Part shown: positions 1-6,380 of the stretch, in pieces
Numbering within the stretch: the first letter of the stretch is position 1
Layout of the letters: every line of letters begins with the position of its first letter
Source: CALIBK01 sp037444165
GTDB taxonomy: Bacteria; Desulfobacterota; BSN033; UBA1163
Length of the DNA stretch: 11,106 nt
Direction: 5' to 3'
Assembly (NCBI GenBank): GCA_037444165.1
Contig: JBBIMX010000081.1
Span: 1 to 11,106, forward strand
Notes under the pieces: model-generated
The model's input: only the letters and a program-made list of their open reading frames with translations
Databases searched by the model: none
Told to the model about the DNA's origin: nothing
Program-made: the position numbers and the translations under genes

Positions 1-1388
1 TTTCCTTTTGTCTGCTTCATCACCTCCCCAACCAAAAATCCAAAGATCTTCTCCTTCCCTTTCTGGTATTCTTCCACCTGCTTCGAACAGCTCTCCATCA
101 CCTGCTCGATCGCTTTTTCAATCTCCGCTCGATCAAGGATCTGAATCCACCCTCTCTCCTTGACCATCTTTTCAGCCTCCTCACCGGTTCGATACATCTC
201 TTCAAAAACATTCTTGGCAATCTTCCCGCTGATCGTTCCGTTCTTAATGAGCCAAAGCATCCCGGCCAGATGTTTGGGGGTAATGGGACATTGGTCGATG
301 TCCCTTTCATCCCTCTTCAATTCTCTGAGAAGTTCTACCATGATCCAGTTACTGACGGTCTTGGGTTCGGGAAACAGGGAGACCGTTTCCTCAAAGTAGT
401 TGGCCATCGCCTTAGTGGAAGTCAGAATCTCTGCATCATATTCTGGGATTTGATATTGATGAATAAACCTCTCCTTCTTCTTGTCTGGAAGTTCTGGGAG
501 GCTTGCCCTGATCTCTTCAATCCACCTCTCATCGATTCTTAAAGGAACAAGGTCCGGGTCTGGGAAATATCGATAATCATGGGCCTCCTCTTTTCCCCTC
601 ATAGAAACGGTCATCCCCGTACTGGCATCGAAAAGCCTGGTCTCCTGAATGACCTCTTCACCAGATCGAAGAAGCTCGATCTGTCGTCTAATTTCATACT
701 CTAATGCCTTTTCTACATGCTTGAAGGAATTCATATTCTTCAATTCGGTTCGGGTGCCGAATTCCGTTTGTCCAACAGGCCGGACCGAAACGTTCGCATC
801 GCACCGAAAGGTCCCCTTCTCCATATCCCCTGTGCAGATCTCAAGGTATTGAAGGATGGCCCGGAGTCTTCTCAAATATTCTCCTGCTTCCTGAGGAGAA
901 CGGATGTCGGGTCCGCTCACAATCTCTACCAGGGGGACTCCGGTTCGATTGAAATCGACATAACTGTAAGGAGATTTCTCCGGGGTCTCTCCGTGCTTCA
1001 GCTTTCCTGCATCCTCCTCCATGTGGATCCGTACAATTCTTATCTTCTTCTTTTTCCCATCGACGGTGATTTCAACAAACCCATTCTCTGCCAGGGGATG
1101 TTCATACATGGAGATCTGATATCCTTTGGGGAGATCGGGATAAAAGTAGTTCTTTCGAGCAAAGAGACTGAAGGGAGCAATTCGACAGTGGGTCGCCAGC
1201 CCTAAGCGAATGGCAAACTCCACGGCCTTCCGGTTGATCACGGGAAGGGATCCAGGCTGTCCTGTACAGACCGGACAGGTCTGGGTATTGGGTTCTTCCC
1301 CAAAACTCGTGGAGCAGCCACAGAAGATCTTTGAACGGGTCAAAAGCTGGGCATGGACTTCCAATCCAATCACCGGCTCATATTCCAT
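1..1388 (-). CDS. gatB: Aspartyl/glutamyl-tRNA amidotransferase subunit B, 3' end cut by window edge
   Basis: GatB is the tRNA-binding kinase/transamidase subunit of the cytoplasmic GatCAB complex. It activates Glu-tRNA(Gln) or Asp-tRNA(Asn) so that ammonia from GatA can convert it to the amide form. The open frame runs 462 codons without a stop to base 1. It begins MEYEPVIGLEVHAQL, a classic GatB N-terminus, followed by the cysteine set C23, C25, C38 and C41 (CGC...CPVC) that matches the zinc-type motif of the family. Further family blocks are YFYPDLPKGYQIS, HMEEDAGK, DFNRTGVPLVEIVS, RCDANVSVRP, ELKNMNSF and DYRYFPDPDL. The C-terminal YqeY-like tail reaches GEVMKQTKG, so only about 10-20 residues are missing. 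The start is fixed by a near-perfect Shine-Dalgarno. It lies 36 bp after the barrel-protein gene on the same strand; gatA and gatC are not in the window. Confidence 0.97.
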   Translation of the reverse strand, partial: MEYEPVIGLEVHAQLLTRSKIFCGCSTSFGEEPNTQTCPVCTGQPGSLPVINRKAVEFAIRLGLATHCRIAPFSLFARKNYFYPDLPKGYQISMYEHPLAENGFVEITVDGKKKKIRIVRIHMEEDAGKLKHGETPEKSPYSYVDFNRTGVPLVEIVSGPDIRSPQEAGEYLRRLRAILQYLEICTGDMEKGTFRCDANVSVRPVGQTEFGTRTELKNMNSFKHVEKALEYEIRRQIELLRSGEEVIQETRLFDASTGMTVSMRGKEEAHDYRYFPDPDLVPLRIDERWIEEIRASLPELPDKKKERFIHQYQIPEYDAEILTSTKAMANYFEETVSLFPEPKTVSNWIMVELLRELKRDERDIDQCPITPKHLAGMLWLIKNGTISGKIAKNVFEEMYRTGEEAEKMVKERGWIQILDRAEIEKAIEQVMESCSKQVEEYQKGKEKIFGFLVGEVMKQTKG

Positions 1389-1391
1389 ATT

Positions 1392-1399
1392 CACCTCCT
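1392..1399 (-). promoter_or_regulatory. Strong Shine-Dalgarno of gatB
   Basis: On the minus strand AGGAGGTG lies just before the ATG, with AGGAGG five bases from it. This is the strongest ribosome-binding site in the window and fixes the gatB start. It contrasts with the weak or absent sites of the exopolysaccharide genes upstream, so gatB should be translated efficiently even if it is transcribed as the last gene of that unit. An AT-rich TATATT lies at 1430-1435, within the last codons of the upstream gene, but has no convincing -35 partner. A separate gatB promoter is therefore possible but not shown. Confidence 0.85.
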
Positions 1400-1424
1400 G
1401 AAATGGACGGATGGGTAAAGGGCT

Positions 1425-3002
1425 TCAAAAATATATTCTCAATCCAAAGGAGAATTGAAAATAGTTGAATCCAGTGGTAGATCCTAATGCGTAATTTCCT
1501 CCTTCGACCGCCACCTCCCCATCGATCTTTCTCGAAATTCGATACCGAAAAACCCCCGATCCGCCAAGGATAACATCTCGATCCCTTTCCCCATATCTCT
1601 TAAAGGATTGGTATCCAATGTAAGGCTCCAGAAAAATGGAAAATGGGTCCTTCTCATAATCGATCGACAATAAGGCCTGATGGGACATAAAGTTCTTTGG
1701 ATCAAAGTATCCACTTCGTGGATGTTTGTCAAAATGGAGATATCGGAATCGATATCCTAAAGAAGTTCTCGGATTTCTTGAAAACAAAAGATACCTGGGG
1801 ATACATTGAAAATCATGGGAATGATTCCTGTCCGAGTAATCCCTGTAAAAATAACTTCCGTATAAGGAGAGTTCATCCGTCAGGTTCTGACTGATCAACA
1901 TCCCTCCCTCATGGACTCGAATTCTACTTTCGATCAATTGAGCCGTATCTACCAGGACGTACTGGCTTAGACTCCCTCCTATAAATCCCCGAAAGAGATC
2001 AAGCGTGGAGAAGAGATTCCCTGTAAAATAATAATCCGTTTTTTGATGGTGGAGTTGGACAACCCCTCCTCCCCCTCCCAGCGTAAATCGTTCTAATCTC
2101 TTTGAATAAACCCTGAAAGAAAACTCCTCGCTTCTGTGATGTCTGTCCTCGTCTCGTGCATCAGTGTGTCTGAAATGGAGGTCCACCCTTACCGGGTCGA
2201 TCCATCCGCCTCCCGAAATAGAAAATCGATTTAACTGGTTCTCATCCGAATCTTTATAGAATTGATAAGTTCCGCCTAAAGAGCCTCGCGTCACCCTCAA
2301 AACCTCTTCCTCCAGTTTTTTAAATTCCTTTTCCTGATAAGGGTAGATGGGTTTTAAGTGAGAGAAACTCTCTTGAGCCCCTTTTCTGTCCCCCTTTTTC
2401 AACAAGGCATAGGTCAATCCCATCCGGGTATCGAAGTCCTCTTTTACTTCTAATAAATCTTTATAGATGGCTATGGCTTGATCGAGGCTCCCTCTCCACC
2501 TCAAAATATTTGCCTTGATCAATAATGCCTCTCTATTGTTAGGGCTGACCTTCAAAATGGTCTCGACCTCTTTCAGGGATTCTTTGAACCTTCCTGTCCA
2601 GGAAAGACATCTGGCTCGGTGAATCCTTGCCTCGAGATGATCGGGATTGTTTTTAATGATTTCTGACAATTCCTCAATGGCCTCCTTCAAATAGGTTCCC
2701 CACGAAAGGTGAATGGCCATTCGAAATCTTTCGCTCTCAGAAAACCCTCTTCGATCCAGAGAAAGGGCCTTAAGGTACTCTTTCCCTGCCTCTTTGAACT
2801 CTCCTTTTAATGCAAAGACCTCCCCCAACGCCCTGTGAAGTTTAGCTCTCTCTTTTTCGTTTCGAGCCTCTGAAATAGCCATCCGGTAGGCCTTGATCGC
2901 TTCCTGATATTTACCCTCCCTGACCCAGTCTTCCGGTGTCATTGAAAAACAGATCCGGACCAGTATAAAAAATAGGATTCCTCCTAATCCTTTCTTCATC
3001 AT
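1425..3002 (-). CDS. TPR protein with C-terminal outer-membrane beta-barrel (YaiO/PgaA-like)
   Basis: The 525-residue protein starts with a short Sec-type signal (MMKK, then a hydrophobic GLGGILFFILVRICFS). Helical TPR-type repeats follow at about residues 22-235; typical pieces are EGKYQEAIKAYRMAI, KGEFKEAGKEYLKAL, TGRFKESLKEVETIL and RGSLDQAIAIYKDLL. Residues about 240-525 alternate polar and hydrophobic residues with many Tyr, Phe and Gly and end in GLRIYF; a terminal Phe is the usual Bam-recognised outer-membrane signature. Periplasmic TPRs followed by a barrel is the plan of PgaA-type exporters and of YaiO-family proteins, so I infer glycan export across the outer membrane. The start overlaps the deacetylase stop (ATGATGA), and a GAGGAA site precedes it by about 7 bases; the second ATG (2999) is an equally possible start. 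The barrel is about 285 residues, so a full PgaA-sized pore is uncertain. Confidence 0.85.
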   Translation of the reverse strand: MMKKGLGGILFFILVRICFSMTPEDWVREGKYQEAIKAYRMAISEARNEKERAKLHRALGEVFALKGEFKEAGKEYLKALSLDRRGFSESERFRMAIHLSWGTYLKEAIEELSEIIKNNPDHLEARIHRARCLSWTGRFKESLKEVETILKVSPNNREALLIKANILRWRGSLDQAIAIYKDLLEVKEDFDTRMGLTYALLKKGDRKGAQESFSHLKPIYPYQEKEFKKLEEEVLRVTRGSLGGTYQFYKDSDENQLNRFSISGGGWIDPVRVDLHFRHTDARDEDRHHRSEEFSFRVYSKRLERFTLGGGGGVVQLHHQKTDYYFTGNLFSTLDLFRGFIGGSLSQYVLVDTAQLIESRIRVHEGGMLISQNLTDELSLYGSYFYRDYSDRNHSHDFQCIPRYLLFSRNPRTSLGYRFRYLHFDKHPRSGYFDPKNFMSHQALLSIDYEKDPFSIFLEPYIGYQSFKRYGERDRDVILGGSGVFRYRISRKIDGEVAVEGGNYALGSTTGFNYFQFSFGLRIYF

Positions 3003-3775
3003 CGCGCTTCCTCTTCGAGATAACGCTTAAAAGAGAGAAGGTCAAGACGACCATTAATGTTGAGTCGAGGAATGGCCTCGATCCCTGATCCTTTTCTAAA
3101 AAATCCTTCCGTCGAAGTCAAGAAATATCGAAAACCCAACTCTTTGGCGATTCGAATTCTCCTTTCATCAAAAAGACCGAAAGGCCAGGAGAGAATCTCC
3201 AATTTTCTTCCAATCTCTTTTTGGACTTCCTCCTGAAACCGCTCAAGATCCTCTCTCAATCTGTCTTCCGAAACGGATAAGACACCTCCCCTGAGATGAA
3301 GATGATAGGTATGACACCCAAGATCCACCCATCCACTTTTGAGAAGGTATCGATATTCGTCCCAGCTCAGGGTCGGGCGATTCCCCCCCAGAGAGATAAA
3401 GGTTCCCACCTCTCTTCCAATCACATTCACGGTAGCCTTAAACTGATAGGCTTGAAGGAGGGGGAAGGCATAGTCCAAAAAGGAGGCATACCCATCATCA
3501 AAGGTGATTAAAATCATCTTTTCAAACTCCTCCCCTTTGGAAGAATCGATCTCACTGAAAAAAAGGGTTTGATAACCTTCTTCATATAACCATTCCATCT
3601 GAGCAGCAAACTGGGCAGGTGAAACGGTATAATCGTCCTTAAATATGTCTGAGATATCATGATAGAGGAGAACAGGAATGTTCCTGGCCTCCTTTGTTGT
3701 CCCTTTCCCTATCCGGCTAAAAAGGAGGAAGGCTCCTCCACTGAGTTTTAGGAATCCTCTTCTTGTTAGATTCAT
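2999..3775 (-). CDS. Tat-exported polysaccharide deacetylase (CE4 family, PgaB/IcaB-like)
   Basis: A 258-residue single-domain carbohydrate esterase family 4 protein, expected to remove N- or O-acetyl groups from a polysaccharide in the periplasm. Visible motifs are IPVLLYHDIS (33-42), TFDDG (91-95, with D93 as likely base and D94 as metal ligand), CHTYHLH (154-160, with H155 and H160 five apart, the spacing of PgaB-type metal ligands), SWPFGLFDE (196-204) and IPRLNIN (235-241). The N-terminus MNLTRRGFLKLSGGAFLLF carries a textbook twin-arginine motif (RR at 5-6, FLK at 8-10). No clear AxA cleavage site or lipobox follows, so it may stay membrane-anchored. The frame stays open further upstream (to 3862), but I chose the ATG at 3775 because it puts the Tat motif at the N-terminus and makes an ATGA overlap with the upstream stop. 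The PgaB C-terminal hydrolase domain is absent. Confidence 0.9.
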   Translation of the reverse strand: MNLTRRGFLKLSGGAFLLFSRIGKGTTKEARNIPVLLYHDISDIFKDDYTVSPAQFAAQMEWLYEEGYQTLFFSEIDSSKGEEFEKMILITFDDGYASFLDYAFPLLQAYQFKATVNVIGREVGTFISLGGNRPTLSWDEYRYLLKSGWVDLGCHTYHLHLRGGVLSVSEDRLREDLERFQEEVQKEIGRKLEILSWPFGLFDERRIRIAKELGFRYFLTSTEGFFRKGSGIEAIPRLNINGRLDLLSFKRYLEEEAR

Positions 3776-6186
3776 TCGATTTTCTCTGGAATATTCCTGA
3801 GGGTCTTTTGATATAGATAATAACTCTCTTTCAGATAGGTATGATAAACGGGGGTTTCCCATTCCTCCCAGGTATACTTTCTTATCTCCTCCCGTTTGAG
3901 CGTGGAAGGAAAGGAGTCAGTAATATTGACGTGGAGGCCTGTCTTTTTAGCAACGAGTCGATCCCCTTCTGGTCGATAAGAAAAAAGAAGGAGATGGATT
4001 CCATCTGTTTTCTTCCACCATTGATCCTTCTCTTTCCATAACACACGCCTGGAACTTGGATCCGTGAATTGTAGAAGACTCCATGGAATTCGGATCTCCA
4101 TTCGATTGTCAATGAAATAAAAATCAGCCAGCGAATCATAACAAGGGTGTTTGGGGTCAAGACTTCCGAATCTTAATCGTGAAAGACAATGGACTCGGGA
4201 CGGAAAGAACCTCTTTCCATCCTTACTCAGTCGCCTGATATTGCTCCTGTGTTGAATGAGGACCCACTCTCCCTGGTCAGCCACCAAGGGTCGAATCTCT
4301 CCCCGTTCACTATTTAGATACTTATCATAATCTTTGCAGATGAGAATCCGGCTTCTTTCCCTACCGGCAAGATGGATCAAAAACTCAATCCCTATAGGAA
4401 GCGTTACATGGGTATTCAAAGGAAGCCTGAACTCTCCCCTCTCTGGAGAAAGGGTATCCAGTCCTATGAGGTAATGAGCTTTTGAAAAATTGATTCTTCC
4501 CTTGGTTTCGATCAAAAGATAAAGAAATCCTTCATCATGTTGAACTCGAACCCTTTTTAATAATCGAGTCCCATCAAAACCATCGTTAAATTGAAAGACC
4601 ATCTGATCGTCAGATTTTTCATAGAGAAGCGTTCCTTCCCTCCAGTCTTCCTCACTGCCGATCAATCGAACCTTCTTTCTGGGATAACCAGGATGGACTC
4701 CTAAAAGACCGTAGTTTTCCTCTGCATCCTGAATATTGTACCAAAGGGGTTTTCGATCCGAAGGGTGGTAATAGGGGAGAAACAGCCAGTTTTTTTTATA
4801 CCATTCATCAAACCATGAGAATAAGAGCCCACCTGCCATTTTTGCCCGATGAATAGCCTGAATTAATAAACGATTGATCTCTCCCTGTCTCACTTCAGAG
4901 TGGCCTCCATGATGCCACCCCAGATGATGCCAATGAGCAATTTCCCGACTACTCGGAACTCCAAATTCTCCTATAAGGATGGGTTGATGGGCATGATGGT
5001 CCTTTAATCGGAGGAGATAGGCTAAAAAAGGGTTCTCTGCTTCAAGATATTCATGCACCATAAAGTCAGGGTAGTAGGGATAGACATGATAAGTGGCAAA
5101 AAATCCATTCCCTCTGAGGGTTTTAATTTTAGCAAGATCCAGACTCTCTTCATCCTCATTTTCGTGACAAACCATTCGATTCACTTTTATTCCTTGAAAC
5201 TCCAGATTGTCTTCATAGGTGGATTCCATGGGGTGAATGAATGGGTCAAGGGTGGGCCAATTGATGACGCTTACTGGATGGGTAAGACCGTAGCGTTTTT
5301 CTTCATAACTCTGTAAATCATCCAACATTTCCGTGATCCATACCTCAAAGGGTGTGGCCTGCTCAATCCATAAAAAATTCCCCTGATAGCCTTTCCATTG
5401 CCTCCGGTTCAATTCATTGAATCGTTTAACTGTACAAGACTCCCATTCACGGCCAAAAATAAAGGCTACGGTTACCGATGAGAGGTCCCAGCGATACGCT
5501 CCTGAAGCATAGCCCGGTTTTTCGGAAAGATGGGCATTTCCATAAATGGCATCGACCGTATTTCGAATCATTTCCCTGATCCCTCGAAGATAAGAGGCTT
5601 CATAAAAATTGTAATCCTTAGGTAATTCTCCCCAGATTCCCTGAAAAAGATAGAGTTTGGGTTTGGGCTGATTGAACTGGTAAAAGGCCTCATAAAAGGA
5701 AGGAGGATGAAGTGTATAGATTCGAATCGAATTGGCACCGAGTTCGTAAATTTTTTCAAACCATTTAAGATAGGTTCCTTTTTCGATCAGAAATTCTCCC
5801 GGGAACCGGCCGGGCAATCCCAGCCCTAAATTTACTCCTTTAAAAAAAATTTTGCTCCATCTCCCTTCCTGATTTATTTCTAAATAATCGGAGCCGATTC
5901 TAAACCGAACTTCCGGAGAAGGAGGGGGAGCGAAGGCGACTTTGTCCTGAAGATTGGCAAGGGACTGGAGCGAGAGGAGGACATCGGTATAGTTTGGCTC
6001 TATCTCTAAGGCCTTATGAAGGGCCCATTTTGCTTTTTGAATATTCTCAAGATAAAGATACGCCAATCCCAATCCGTAATAACTTCTCGCTTCTTTTTTC
6101 CTTTCAAGGGCTCTTTGGAAGAGATGAATAGCCTCCTGATAGTCTTTCTGGTTTAGGGCCAAAAATCCAATCTCCTCGTAGTTCAT
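3772..6186 (-). CDS. TPR plus glycoside-hydrolase-like TIM-barrel protein, no signal peptide
   Basis: An 804-residue multidomain protein. Residues 1-68 are about two TPRs (NQKDYQEAIHLFQRALERKK; ENIQKAKWALHKALEIEPNY). After a Pro-rich linker (87-91), residues about 95-500 resemble a clan-A (GH2/GH5-like) catalytic barrel: FFKGVNLGLGLPGRFPGE (114-131), ELGANSIRIYTLHPP (148-162), FGREWES (244-250, E247 or E249 as candidate acid/base), YHVYPYYPDF (366-375), ILIGEFGVP (403-411, E407 as candidate nucleophile) and FSWFDEWY (456-463). Residues about 510-780 look beta-rich and could be a carbohydrate-binding or DOMON/CBM9-like sandwich; I cannot name the family. No signal peptide or membrane segment is visible, so the protein appears cytoplasmic unless exported unusually. 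It is the first gene of the minus-strand unit, overlapping the deacetylase by 4 bp. The hydrolase assignment is by motif; substrate and activity are unknown. Confidence 0.78.
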   Translation of the reverse strand: MNYEEIGFLALNQKDYQEAIHLFQRALERKKEARSYYGLGLAYLYLENIQKAKWALHKALEIEPNYTDVLLSLQSLANLQDKVAFAPPPSPEVRFRIGSDYLEINQEGRWSKIFFKGVNLGLGLPGRFPGEFLIEKGTYLKWFEKIYELGANSIRIYTLHPPSFYEAFYQFNQPKPKLYLFQGIWGELPKDYNFYEASYLRGIREMIRNTVDAIYGNAHLSEKPGYASGAYRWDLSSVTVAFIFGREWESCTVKRFNELNRRQWKGYQGNFLWIEQATPFEVWITEMLDDLQSYEEKRYGLTHPVSVINWPTLDPFIHPMESTYEDNLEFQGIKVNRMVCHENEDEESLDLAKIKTLRGNGFFATYHVYPYYPDFMVHEYLEAENPFLAYLLRLKDHHAHQPILIGEFGVPSSREIAHWHHLGWHHGGHSEVRQGEINRLLIQAIHRAKMAGGLLFSWFDEWYKKNWLFLPYYHPSDRKPLWYNIQDAEENYGLLGVHPGYPRKKVRLIGSEEDWREGTLLYEKSDDQMVFQFNDGFDGTRLLKRVRVQHDEGFLYLLIETKGRINFSKAHYLIGLDTLSPERGEFRLPLNTHVTLPIGIEFLIHLAGRERSRILICKDYDKYLNSERGEIRPLVADQGEWVLIQHRSNIRRLSKDGKRFFPSRVHCLSRLRFGSLDPKHPCYDSLADFYFIDNRMEIRIPWSLLQFTDPSSRRVLWKEKDQWWKKTDGIHLLLFSYRPEGDRLVAKKTGLHVNITDSFPSTLKREEIRKYTWEEWETPVYHTYLKESYYLYQKTLRNIPEKIE

Positions 6187-6194
6187 ATCTTCAA

Positions 6195-6221
6195 ACTATA
6201 ATAAATACTTACTCTTGTCAA
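6195..6221 (-). promoter_or_regulatory. Sigma70-type promoter of the minus-strand polysaccharide operon
   Basis: Minus strand: a perfect TTGACA at 6221-6216, a 15-bp spacer and TATAGT (5 of 6 consensus) at 6200-6195. The first base of the -35 box is exactly 35 bp before the A of the ATG at 6186. Transcription would therefore begin at or a few bases from the start codon, giving a leaderless or nearly leaderless message; only a weak GAAG precedes the ATG. The 15-bp spacer is shorter than the usual 16-18 bp, which suggests a weak or activator-dependent promoter. Confidence 0.6.
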
Positions 6222-6243
6222 TTTTTGCCCGTCCAAAATCATT

Positions 6244-6285
6244 CTATTCCCCTCCTTTTGCTCGAGGAGTCTATGATTCGAATAG
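6244..6285. repeat. Nested inverted repeat in the divergent intergenic region
   Basis: Outer arms CTATTC (6244-6249) and GAATAG (6280-6285) enclose inner arms CTCCT (6252-6256) and AGGAG (6265-6269) around an 8-base loop. It sits about 25 bp upstream of the minus-strand -35 box and about 60 bp upstream of the plus-strand -10 box, where a shared regulator of both directions could bind. The arms are short and separated by unpaired bases, so chance is possible. The rest of 6187-6380 holds the two promoters and no gene I can support. Confidence 0.3.
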
Positions 6286-6342
6286 GCCTGGGGAAGATTG
6301 AGCTTGAATGGAAGACAGACCATATTGAAGAAATAAAGCAAA

Positions 6343-6348
6343 TATAAT
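6343..6348 (+). promoter_or_regulatory. -10 box upstream of the HEAT-repeat and glycosyltransferase genes
   Basis: A perfect TATAAT lies 32 bases before the ATG at 6381, within an AT-rich run. No good -35 hexamer sits 16-18 bp upstream: the bases there read about CCATAT, and TTGAAG at 6325 is too close. The predicted start near 6355 leaves a leader of about 25 bases that contains the AGAGAGA ribosome-binding site. A perfect -10 with a poor -35 is typical of activated promoters. Confidence 0.5.
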
Positions 6349-6380
6349 AAATTTTATTAGCCTTGATAAACCAGAGAGAA

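Noticed and set aside
717..1205. 162-codon open frame on the plus strand inside gatB
   Set aside because: It lies antisense to well-conserved GatB codons, and its product shows no domain or signal. It is a shadow frame.
1430..1435. TATATT as a gatB promoter -10 box
   Set aside because: No acceptable -35 hexamer at 16-18 bp, and the bases also encode the last residues of the barrel protein. Mentioned only as a possibility.
3776..3862. 29-residue N-terminal extension of the deacetylase
   Set aside because: It would bury the twin-arginine motif and overlap the upstream gene by 91 bp. The ATGA start at 3775 is more natural.
6363..6380. TTG start for the HEAT-repeat protein
   Set aside because: No ribosome-binding site precedes it, whereas the ATG at 6381 has AGAGAGA in place.
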